Positions 53,546 to 64,000 of a stretch of 64,000 nt of DNA are shown here, in pieces. Origin of the DNA: Cryphonectria parasitica EP155. Its lineage: Eukaryota > Ascomycota > Sordariomycetes > Diaporthales > Cryphonectriaceae. The stretch covers positions 248,001-312,000 of the forward strand of contig NW_024468918.1 in the NCBI RefSeq assembly GCF_011745365.1. The letters are read 5' to 3'. The translations under genes were made by a program, and so were the position numbers. The notes beneath the pieces are model-generated. The model saw only the letters and a list, made by a program, of their open reading frames with translations, was not told the DNA's origin and ran no database searches. Position 1 is the first letter of the stretch. Every line of letters starts with the position of its first letter.

Positions 53546-56500
53546 AGCTGTGATTGTCAACGGATGCCTTTCCACCCTATCATGGCACGATCATGCATTG
53601 CAAACTCATCTCCCAACATCAGGGGCGTTGGCTTTGGCGTCAAAGCGTTCGCCAAGGACTAGCATATGCGTTGCACCGGCAGTAGGATACGCTTCGAGGG
53701 AGACAAACTTGGAGTGAGCAGCGACGGCGGGGAGCTCTCCCTCAAGATACACAATCGTACGCACCTATCTGTATCATTTCATGTACAAAATACCATGAGC
53801 ATTGAACACCGAGGTGTTTACTTTACATTCTCGCCCGTTCCCTTCTTCGGTACGTTCCAAGATGATAGGCGCAGACGTGCATAAACGTTATGATACTCTA
53901 GACGGGGGTTAGGTGTCAAAACTCTTCACAATCGTCTTTGCTGTTGCAGCTTTGCTGTCGCAACGGAGCCTTTTCGAAAACTCTTAACATGGCTCGGACC
54001 TAGCTTGAGACGGACATCACGGCAGACGGCGTCATACCCATCTGATGCTCACTAGTCATGATAGATCAAGTAGGCAAGAGCTCATGTGTGGCAATAAGAT
54101 GAGAACACGGGCAACAGCAACACACCACTTTGTCCCGTTCAGAGTCGCCCTACATAAAGTCCGTTATATGATGACGTGCTCCGACGTCACCCCTTTCAGT
54201 GTTGAGTCCTCTGAGGCGGGTACATGAGTAGGGCGAACGAGCAACCGTGGCTATCCAGGTAGCATCAGAAGAAGCTCGCGTGCGCAATGGTCATTGCAGA
54301 GTTACATTATGTGCGAGAATACAGTAGGGTTGGTGATCATGGAAAGACTAGCAGGGCAGTCCGCTGTAGGAGCCACGTTTCTGGAAAAGTTTAGGCACCA
54401 AATTGTTTCAAGACGTAAAGTGATGTCTCCTCTTCCCGCTATGACCATTGTTGCTGCCCAGCCCAGAATAGATATATGTCATGTGGGCATCAACTGGACA
54501 AGACTCGGAAGCATGGAACACCTGATCACCTGGTGGCTTGCAGCCGCCAGGCGCCATCCCCGACATAAGCAATCGGTTTTGGTCAGCCTCAGCCTCGCCA
54601 CTAGACGTACTGTATGTAGAATACCAAACTTGCTCAAACATGTGTTTTCGACATTCATTCTGCCCAGACGAGTGCCAGTCGCGAATGTCTGCTGCGGTGC
54701 TTGTGCGGTCTATGCGTGATTAGGGGAGGGCCTAGCTCTGTTTCGAATTGGGTGCCCCGAAAGAAAAGATAGTGCTTGGTCATAATGCCTAGTGGCCTGA
54801 TTCGACCGCGCGCGGACGAGCGGCCGGAGGCTACTCCATTCTCAAAACAAAGCATTGTCAACTGTCCTGAAGAGCGACACCTACTATAGTACACGCTTTC
54901 TCTTCCTCCTCTACCCCTCTTCCCATCCGTCTCTCTTCCCGTCTCTTCTTCTTCTCCCAGGTGCGCTATTTCTAGTCATGGCGTAAAGGGTTACGAGTTG
55001 TACTAGTGCAGTTCTGGTAACCCGTGTTGTGTTCCGTAACGAGGGTTTAGGCGTCGTGACAGGGCTACAATATAATTGGAATTAGATGGCCTCCCCGAAT
55101 TCTTGGAACGACTTGGGCTGGTTACAGAGGGTGATTGTGTGGACCATATTATCTCCAGATATGTATCTCTGGAATCAAGCTGGCTGTCGGTGTCCGCCTC
55201 ACCCAAGGAGACGTGCGACTGGTCGCCTCGTCCACGGGCTGAAGGGGGTCGTCAGCAATGCAGGGGCGCAAGGTAAGTCGCTGCTGGTAAATTGCCCGGG
55301 ATGACCGGTGTTGCAGAACCCACCGTTATCCAAGCAGGCATGGGCCACTCCATCTTGGCTCGTACCATCGTACTGGGAATCGTGTATGCCGCATGTATCT
55401 CTACTGCTATAACGGTATGTTAGGAAACTTGACTTGAAAAAGAATCAATGGGTGATAGGCCCTGGGTCGCTAGTGACAGGCTTGTCCGTAGTGTTGGACA
55501 GAGCACTTTAGTGCTAATAACAGGGGAGTCACAGTGGAGCTGCATTACCCGGATTAGGCCCTCCAGAAGTTCAAGACCTTCAATTGAGCGACGCTATTGG
55601 GCCAATTTCAAATCAATTAGACCCAACTTACTCGTCCTAAGAAAAAGTTCTTCTCTGCCTCTCCCGCTCTTTCCCATTATTGTACTACTACTATCACCAC
55701 CTAGTATGTACCACCACCCCTCTTCTTCCAGACTCTCTTTTTTCCCCCTTCCCATTCTTCCCTCTCCCCCCTGTCAGCCTCGTACTCTCTCAACCCACCT
55801 GCCGATCCGTCGGCTTCTTTCAAGACCAAGCAGACCAGCCGAGATACCAGGCTAGCCAGATCTGCGATTATCTCGACGCCAAGTTCCGAGACCGACTCGA
55901 GCTTGCCGCACGCTGGGACCGCAGCACTGTCACATTGCATTTGCATCTGCTGCATTTTGCATTGCGTTTGGCCTCACCGCCAATACCATCGACTGGTATA
56001 GGACGGCTGCCGTGTTGCAGTAGCCGCCCCGCCTCGTCATGCTGTCGGGAGCAATGTTCAGGTCGGCTCTTGCACATCGTGATCCGATCCATCGTGTTCA
56101 ATGAGGATCAGTTCCCACACGGACAAGGCGTTTGGTCTGGGTGGTGGATCTCATCGCGTATCCACAAGGCCCAGAGGGTACCGTAGGTGGTGCGTGCTTC
56201 GGTCCACCAAGTCTACCTCGTGGCTCGAGCCTCGAGCTCCCCAGAGAGCCACTCTCACGAGCCAACCGTCGCAACATCAAGCAAGCTGAGCAATTTCAGA
56301 AAGCGACCCACCTAGTCTCACCCTCCCTCCTCCCATTCTTTCTCTTTTTCCTCTTCTTCTCCTCTGTAGTCATGGCCAAGCATTGCGCAGAACGTGACCT
56401 CCTCGCTAAGGCGATCGCGTGGAGACTGCAGGCATAGGCACCCTCCTCTCCCCCTTACTGGTCAGTCTGAGCAACCGTTGCTCCTCCCTGCAGCTACTAC

Positions 56501-59500
56501 GTTGTATGTCATACTACATAGTATGTACTAGTAAGAGCATCGGGCGGTGGGGGAGCGGGCAATCTCGACATGTCAACACACCAACACCACCAACTTCTAG
56601 GCACACAGGCACACCACCTCTAAAATATGCGAGTCAGACTGCTGAAAGAAGGAAGATCCACGCCCCCGAGGTATTTATACGCCGCCCCCCTGCTCGGCAA
56701 TCGAGAAAATCTTCCATCCGTGATAGGCCCGTTTAACTACAAAAAAAGGGGGGAGGGGATTTCCTGTCGAGGACCCCTGGCGAGCTGGTGTCAGTGCCTC
56801 CAGGCAGATTGGATCCGCTCTCCACAGACCAACAGGACCCGCCGCCTCACCAGGCTTTCAACGACATCTCTTCATGTGCAGATCTTTCTTGTGGTGCAGT
56901 TGGGCCGCATGATTCAAGGTTCCCCCGGTGCGAACTCACTTTCGCTATCGGCAGCGACTGCTTCTTAGTGCGTTAGGCTACCTGGAAGACGCTCATACCC
57001 CAGCCCGCTGCTCGTGTGCATTTCGCGCTATCGCAGGTATCGCCTGATTTTGCGTTAAGTCGCTTACACTGGAGCTCGCTCGCAGATGCTACGAACAAAA
57101 TTTTCAACGGTCAGACACGGCTCAAATACCTCTTATACCGATCGAGACAAGCGGTTGGGCATCGACGGCACACACAGCAAGCTTCACCTCCATACTACGT
57201 AGCAGTAGCTCCATGTTTCCTGTTGATGCTTGCAGGCCAGGGGTTCCTCTGTGTCTCTGTGTGTGCGTGTGTCTCGCAAGGGGACGCACCAGAAGACCTA
57301 ACACACATGAACACACACTTACCTTAGGATTGAAGTTGGCACTGGTGTTTCCAGTCGCGCTGCATGCTCTCAGATGGTGGCTCATCAGGCATGCATTCAT
57401 GGATGACCAGGACGCACCAGCAGTGTCCAGGAAACACAACCTTCCATTTACCCCCCCCTTTTCAAGTCTCCTCCTGAGCGGTAGTTGGACATGGAACCTG
57501 CACGAGAATTCGTCCGTATTTATGCCCGGACCTGCCAACCACCCGTTGCTACCACTGACACCAAAATGCTACCCTGCATGGGAAGCAAGGTTCGAAATCT
57601 CGCTACTGACTGGTCAACGGTACGGAGATGGGTCTCGACCTGGCATTGCCTGGAAAGCTTCGAGAAGTTGTAGGACGTCAGAAGCTCCTCGCTACCCTGT
57701 CAGCTTGAAACCTGGCGCCCTACTCGTGCAGAGAGCCTGCATGTGCAAACATCAGACGTGCATAAGACCCCCAAAGTGGTTGGCGCTCGACTCGAGACAA
57801 TAGAACGCACTGACTACAACATACAACATCTGGTCACCTCACGCCCACTGGGCTTAAGGTTTACCCCTGCGACATGATGCTGGTCCTTTTAGACTGGTCT
57901 GGAGGAGAAATGTGCCGCTCTCACTTTTTCGCTTGCAGGTCATATCCGATCCAGTCTCAGATCCCTGCCTACGTGCCGTCCATCTTCAGGGCCAACCAAC
58001 ACCAATGCAACTGACGATGAATGCTCTCAGCATACTCTAATTCACATTTTGGTCATTGTCCGTCGTCTTCTTCTTCTTCCTTCCTTCCTCTTTTTCTTTC
58101 TCCCTCAATCCTAGTCGTGAACGTCTCACCTGCTGCCTATTCTGGATGCGCCTTCTGCCAAGGCCAGTTCATGTTAATGGTGGCAGACCCCGTGGTCCCC
58201 CGCCCACCCCCGGTCATCCTTCTCAGTTTTGAGGGAACAGGACCCCAGGTGGCCAGTGTACTGTCGCTACCAGCACGCTGCAGAGAAGCTATGTAAATCT
58301 CATCAACGGAAAATAAGCCACCAGGATCGAAACATCCGATCAATGGGCTAACATCGTCCACTGCAACCTGGAGGCCATGCCTCCGGGATCCAGGTCGTAG
58401 GAGCAGCAAGAGAGGGTTGCTTTTTCCAGATTTTGATAGATTTGATTAACCAGCATGACCCAGCAGTGCGTATTCGAAGAATAGCCCGAAGATCTCACTA
58501 CCCTGTCCCACCCTCGCAACCAGCTGGCGTTCGGGATGTCATGCAGCCTTGGACTGGGAAGATGTTCCTGTGGCGTGATGTGCGAATTACCGACATTGGT
58601 GCTATTTTGCCTCGTCTTCTCGATAGACTTCCGGCGTGTTCAATAGCCACCGCCAGGTCAATCTCTCTCGGCAGCCTCACTGGCGGACCACGGAATACCC
58701 GACGACGGCCATTCGAAGTACGAGACCTGAGACGTCATCCTCGCAAAGGCGACCCGGATTTGTAAATTAATAAAACTTTCAGGAGATGCGCATGAACTCT
58801 CCAGGGCTCGCGTATATGGCACATCGACGACAGGTCGATATAGACTAGCCCGCCGTTCTCGTACTGTCCAGTACGTACCCCACGGGCCCTTGAGTCGGTT
58901 CAGGTACGTCTTATTTTTCATTCGCAATCAGTGGTGACTCCATCCCTCCACTTCCATCCCATGTGGGAGTAACATACAGTACAGGACTGTGTACACCAAA
59001 TGTGTACTGGTGGAAGAGGTGAGTTGGGGCGAGGAGGTGAGGTGGGTTTCTGGAGCCTACTATGTACCTTTCAGTTGTACCGTGGTACCATTTAGCTGAG
59101 ACCGGAAAGCGTCAGCCACGGGCCATGTCACTAGGTACAACCCTTGCCTGCATGCAGCAAAGGGTGACTGCCCAACTAGCAAGCAGTACATATGACGAAA
59201 ACGGAAGCTGCTGTATGCCTAGGCACCCCAAGTACAGATACAGGCTCGACTTCCTTCTCAGTCAGGAACCCAGACACAAACACAAGACGTGGTCACAGTC
59301 ACAGACTGTCAACTTGTTCAACTTGTTCAACTTATCCTTCACCTCTCATAATTCGAAATCGAACGTGATCATCCACCTTTCCGTCGTCGAATCAATAGCA
59401 CTCCAGCCAGGTCCGCTTGATTATCAGTCGTCAACTTTTCCCAAGGGCTTACGCCACAAAAACAGATACGCACCAGCTGACACAGTACCTCGAGTCTGAC

Positions 59501-61626
59501 TCTCTGGGCATCTCCTCAAGCCTCACTGCCATCATCTACTTTGTAAAAACAAAAAAAAAAAAAAAAAAGGTTTCCCCTTCGTCAATTATCCACTTCACTC
59601 GCACCAATCAGGTTTTCGACACGACTAAAGAGGTTGTGGTCCAAACTACCAGTGTCTTGGTCAAAAATTGAGACCCCCTGACGGCCAAGCTTCGCCGAGG
59701 ACTTTACATCAAGACTACGTGCGTGCCTGGGCTGGCGTCCATGTATTCAGGTTAGTTGCACCGAGAAATAGAGTATGTACGCTTCCGACCTGCACATGGA
59801 TCGCCCGCCGACGAGCAGAACCAGAGACGCCCCCTTTCCTTGTACACATCCTGCAGACCTTGATTTCTCACTACATACCGACTTGCTGAACTGGCAAGGC
59901 TTATATATTCTGCTACTAATATTTCTGTGCCACTCAGCCACCGCTCTCCTCTTCTAGGACCTACCTGCCTAGCCTGGTCCTTTCATTTTTCCCCTTCTTT
60001 TTTTCTGTGGACCCCCCTCCCCCCTCCTCCATCCCGCTCAGCCGAGAAACACTACAACAAAAGTACTTTGGTACGTGCCTCTGGACAGACTACCCAACCT
60101 TGGGCTCCTCGATCTTGTGGGTACTGTGCAGTACCTGTACCTCCTGCAGCAGCTCTACCATTTGGAAGGGGGACCGCAAGCTTCAAAATACAACCCTACC
60201 TTCTGGGTTGACCATCCCTACCTCACCTCACTCCAACCCACAGGCGCCCAATCTTTCCTCTCACGCCCCCTCGTGTGACCTCAATCACCACAGCTCTTCT
60301 CGATCTTACAATTGCTTCTGTTCAGAAGAGGCGGCCGGCGGCCGGCGATCCAGGGTTCTGTCTGTGATCACCATCGCCCTGTCAATATTTGCGCCTCGTT
60401 GGGCAGCAGCTTGGGATCTGCATGATTTTAAGACGACTCGAGGTGTCTTGTATGTGCCTGATCTAGTTTGAGGCGTATACAAAAATTGGGTATTCAAAAG
60501 CTACCAGCATTGGAGAAACTCTTCGCCAGGACTGCTTGCTGTCCTTGGTTATAAAACCCGGTCCATCCGCACCTCCCTGAAGCCGGCCAGTCCCTGCCAG
60601 GGATTTCCTCTTTCGACCCCGTTCAGGGCCGCACCAGACTCGTTGCCCATCCTCTCCACTGCTGCGACAGCTCAAGCCGCACGGGGGACAAGGCACGAGC
60701 AGACACGAGTGAGGAGAAGAGAGAGGACGTCGCGGCGCATCAAGCAGGTGAATCGGACGCCATAGTCATCTGGACTTGCGACTCTCTCTGTCTGTGATAC
60801 CTTAGTGCGGTGTTCACTGCCCACGAGATACTCGAAAGCCACGGCTTGTCATGCGAGGAGTTGGATGCGTGGCCCGCCGGGATACTCCTAGTTGACCAGC
60901 GCCTGCCCTTCGTCAGGTCACCTCGAGGGTTCACGCAATTCGCTCAGTGTTTTTCTGCCGGCACGACAGCTTGTGGGAGCCTCCCACGAACTTCGCGACC
61001 TCTAGTTGTGTGCCTGTCGGGACGAGGCATGATCTCTGCTCTTCTAGCGCAAACCGCGCCCATTGCTTAAAGCCATACTAAGTCTCGAAAATAAACCCCT
61101 CCAGCTCACCCGCAGTCCGTTTTCGAGTCTTTTTTCCTTTTTTCCCCTCCTCCTCCCCCCCGCCTCTACAACGCGAGACACGACTGCCATACGAACGGCA
61201 CCACGGCCCCAAACCGGACGGTCCTGTACTGCCTCAAAAATTCTGTCCCGCAATCGTCGACAAACTGTACGACAGAGGCTTAGCGAGAAAGCACCTGTCC
61301 CGCATCCGGCGCGGAGGAAGCTCCTAGCAAGCGAAAAGATACACCGCAAGCTCATCCGGTGTTCAACGCCAGATCAGGAACCTTCCCTCGTCTGCACCAC
61401 CTTCGAACGTTGCGCCGCGTCTCTACCCTCGTCGCGGCGCGATTCTTGATCACCGACGCATCGCAAGACATATTAGACCCCAGAAGCGTGTACCCCAGGA
61501 CGACAATCGCGCATCCGAGACGCGTCGCAGACTGGCCCTTGTGTGTATTCGCCAGCTCCGTTGCCGGCGCAGCTACGGGTGGGCTCGCCAAACAAGGCGC
61601 CGGGAACCAACGCGCTCCCTTGGGGC
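53546..61626. other. 8-kb region with no supported gene
   Basis: Composition is not strongly AT-biased and resembles normal intergenic DNA. Many open frames exist (the longest 168 and 196 codons near 55.7 and 57.2 kb), but none has a domain, and frames on both strands overlap. It holds pyrimidine-rich tracts (54900-54960, 55640-55760, 56320-56370), a short AACTTGTTC-type triplication (about 59311-59333) and an A18 run (59551-59568). It could be a long promoter and/or 5' leader of the gene starting at 61627, or contain non-coding transcripts. Confidence 0.5.
59551..59568. repeat. A18 homopolymer
   Basis: Uninterrupted run of 18 A in the gene-poor region. Confidence 0.9.
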
Positions 61627-63608
61627 ATGGACGACAACACTCGCCGTAGGAGGCAGAATGAAACGCCTCTCCAGCACAACACCAATAGATATCACCAGAC
61701 AGTGCAGAACCCGACGCAGCAGCAGGCACACCGCACTATGACTGGCTCCTCCTCCGACAGATATCGGCCTGCCCCCATCAACACTTCACCTCCAGCCGCG
61801 GGGCGGGCGGGCTTGAGCGGGAGCTCGGCTGGTTATGGCACCTACTACCAAGAACCCTCGGCCACAAACTTCCCAACAGCAACCGGGATGCAGCAGAACA
61901 CGATGGGCTACCACCAGTCTGCAACTGGTTACGGACAAGATGCCCGGCAGACGCAGAGCTTTGCCGGTTCGTACAACCCGAACCTGATGTACAATGTACC
62001 TCAGGCGGGTGCACAGAGTGCCGTTTATGATACGACGGGCAGCCAATTCGACCTACGGCAGCCCGCAGCTCAGCAGATTATGCCAACGGATGTTACAAAC
62101 ACCTACTTCTCCGGCGAGCCAACGAACGCCACTGCTGCTTCGGCTCTGCAGCAGCAGCAGCCCTCTAGCGCACAAACGACAGCTGTATATCAATCGGGCT
62201 CAGCTGACACTAGGAATACCCTGATGAACTATCCGAGCAACATCACCGGCATGGGAACCATGGCGACCCAGGCGACGACAACCGCGCCTGACGTGAGCAT
62301 GGAGGAGTCCGGAGACTACCAAGCAGGTGCTGATCTCAACCAGGCTTATTCGCAATACCAGGACGCCCTGAAGGAGATATTCTCCAACATCAAGAAAGGA
62401 GCTCTGCAGACGGCTGGTGAATCTCTCTCCAACGTGTCAGAGTGGCTCCTGTCTCATGTACACGAACTCGGTATGTCTTGCTCCTGTTGTCTGTTCTCTC
62501 TCGATGAATGAACATTTACTTGATTTCTTTCTTCTCTTGTAATTGCTTGGTTCTTTTCCCTTTTTGAAGACGATATCGACTGACCTTGCTATCGTGACCG
62601 GGTAGGACTTACTTCTGATGACCAGAGTCTGCACTCGGACAGGATCAAGCTCTGGAATGACTTTAACCATGCCTGGCTCGCCATGTTTCAAGCACAAAAA
62701 GATCTCATGGAGTCTGGCATGCAGCTGAGTAGAAATCAGAGCTTGGTTACGGATGAGAATCTTCAAAAGATGGGAGACGAACTCGTCAGACTCTGCGACA
62801 ACATCGAAAGGCACGGTCTCGTTGATTACCAGTATGGTGTATGGGAGACACAAATTATTGATAGTACGCCCACCTCGCCCCTACGGAAGCTTTAGTGACA
62901 TACATGCTAACATGATCTCTCCGCCGCAAAAAGTTCTTGAAGAGTGCAAAGAGCTCTACAAGTCCGAAGATACCGCCGCAGCGTCCAGCTCTAGTCGGTA
63001 AAATCAATCCTGTGCTCGCCAATCATGAGCTGCGCCAGTACATGAAGTTGCGCTCATATTACTATGCGTTGTTTGTTCGAAAGACAGAAAAGAAAGAAAA
63101 AAACACATCGCGCGAACTCAATTTTGATCGTTCTATCTTATTTTCTTTCTCGACTGAAGATGGTTCTGGGAACTGAACGCCTCGGACCGGCTCCACGAGC
63201 TCTTGCAGAACTCTTCAAGAATTGATCGTCTGTCCAAGAATTTAACGACGGGCGATCCGGTATGGGGCATTAGGGAGGTCTTAGTGGGCGGGAGGACATG
63301 CTTTTCGGAAGGCGCATGGCACTGTGGATGGTCGAAGGGTACTACGGCACAATACATATTGTGACGATGGATTTGTGCAGGGCATCAGATCCCCCGGCAA
63401 CGAGGAGTTTTGGAGAACCCTCTTTTCCCCCCAAAAGGCGACATTAACAGATCCCTCTTCCTCCCACATCGCGCATAGAATGTCGAGGCCCTCACGGGCA
63501 CAGTGTGGTTGCTTATTTTTTATTTTATTTCTTTGCTTTTTGCTTAGTGTACGAAAATTGTTTCTTCTCTTGTCTCTCTCTGTCTCTTTCTTCCGATTAT
63601 TGTTGTAA
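61627..63608 (+). CDS. Gln-rich protein of unknown function, multi-exon
   Basis: I do not recognise the family. Model: join(61627..62470,62606..62863,62934..62997,63160..63259,63381..63608), 497 aa, all junctions GT-AG and in phase. The N-terminal 230 residues are disordered and rich in Gln, Tyr, Ser and Thr (MDDNTRRRRQNETPLQ). A helical, protein-like C-terminal part follows: LNQAYSQYQDALKEIFSNIK, ESLSNVSEWLLSHVHELGLT, LHSDRIKLWNDFNHAWLAMF, MGDELVRLCDNIERHGLVDY, QIIDILEECKELY, RWFWELNASDRLHELLQNSS and GIRSPGNEEFWRTLFSPQKA. Exon 3 would stop at 63001 if its GTAAAA donor were not used (389 aa). The last 34 residues of exon 5 come from a T-rich tract and are very hydrophobic, so a further intron or earlier end is possible. 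The frame opens earlier, at 61543. Perhaps a regulatory protein, by composition only. Confidence 0.6.
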
Positions 63609-64000
63609 CGTCATTCTTCACGGGAGGGGGGGGGGGTAAAAAAATCACGGGGCTGGCGGGGCGGAAAAACTGAGTGAACTCGGGCGGCGGTAGTTTGATA
63701 TTGTTTCCTTCTGTTTTCTTTCTTCCCTTCTACCAAGGTTGAGCTGCGCTTTCCCATGTCGATCTATTGCTGACGGCTGGAGGTGGCATTGTCTTTCACC
63801 ATTGTCCATAGTTCCGATCTTGTTGTTGTTTCTCTCCTCTGCCAGGGTCATTATAGAGACTCTGGGTTGCGTTCTTTTGTTTTCTTCTTCTTCTGGCTGT
63901 CTGTTTCATATTTATGATACCAGACGGAAGCGGCTACTGGGCTGGGTCAAGAATTATGGATATGGCTTTAGAGGGCGGTTCCTATTTGGTGTTCCGCAAA
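63609..64000. other. Right end, probable 3' UTR / intergenic
   Basis: T-rich and pyrimidine-rich sequence with a G9 run near 63627-63635; no gene supported before the window ends. Confidence 0.5.

Noticed and set aside
55680..57803. ORFs of 168 and 196 codons in the 8-kb gap
   Set aside because: Composition follows pyrimidine-rich DNA (runs of Pro, Leu, Ser, Cys), no domains, no splice-supported extension; not distinguishable from chance.

Overview
The window is nuclear DNA of a filamentous ascomycete, most likely a sordariomycete-type Pezizomycotina. The evidence is short introns (about 50-200 nt) with GTNNGT donors, occasional CTAAC-type branch sites and NAG acceptors, balanced GC with C/G-ending codons in genes, single-copy housekeeping genes on both strands, and filamentous-fungal features such as a Tlg2-type SNARE with the family N-terminus, a fungal PPR-like mitochondrial protein and a microsomal P450. 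I see no transposon, rRNA, tRNA or CRISPR, and no strongly AT-biased block that would suggest RIP.

Layout. 1-4.1 kb is gene-poor and rich in microsatellites. 4.1-17.4 kb holds AP-1 gamma-adaptin (-), a small membrane protein (-), a GH47 alpha-mannosidase (-), calmodulin (-) and the Tlg2/syntaxin-16 SNARE (+). 17.6-28.3 kb holds a large PPR-like mitochondrial protein (-), COX7a (+), clathrin light chain (-), an Rtt103-type CID protein (+) and the mitochondrial half-ABC transporter Mdl1 (+). 29.7-36.4 kb holds a cytochrome P450 (+), aspartate kinase (+) and a KIN17-type zinc finger protein (+). 37.6-49.7 kb holds Spt4 (-), a Pop8-like RNase P/MRP protein (+), protein phosphatase 5 (-), Ess2 (+), Coq8 (+), Rrp36 (-) and a NIF/FCP1-type HAD protein (+). 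50.2-53.6 kb holds eEF1B gamma (-) and mitochondrial ribosomal protein uS9m (+). 53.6-61.6 kb is an 8-kb stretch with no supportable gene, leading into a multi-exon, Gln-rich protein of unknown function (61.6-63.6 kb).

Gene models were rebuilt by hand from splice signals. Exon lengths were summed and are in frame for every multi-exon model given. Several genes depend on very small exons: a 3-nt ATG exon and a 16-nt exon in calmodulin, a 5-nt first coding exon in COX7a, a 10-nt first coding exon in AP-1 gamma, a 20-nt exon in aspartate kinase, and an internal 5-nt microexon in eEF1B gamma.

Several neighbours are divergent pairs that share a short promoter: PPR/COX7a (both mitochondrial), eEF1B gamma/uS9m (both translation), Spt4/Pop8-like, and PP5/Ess2. 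Three clathrin and TGN-endosome trafficking genes (AP-1 gamma, Tlg2, clathrin light chain) lie within 19 kb. I found no defence system, biosynthetic cluster or mobile system. The least explained items are the terminal Gln-rich gene with its 8-kb upstream region, the long Gly-rich luminal tail on the SNARE, the Asp-to-Asn change in the HAD motif, and the microexon architecture.
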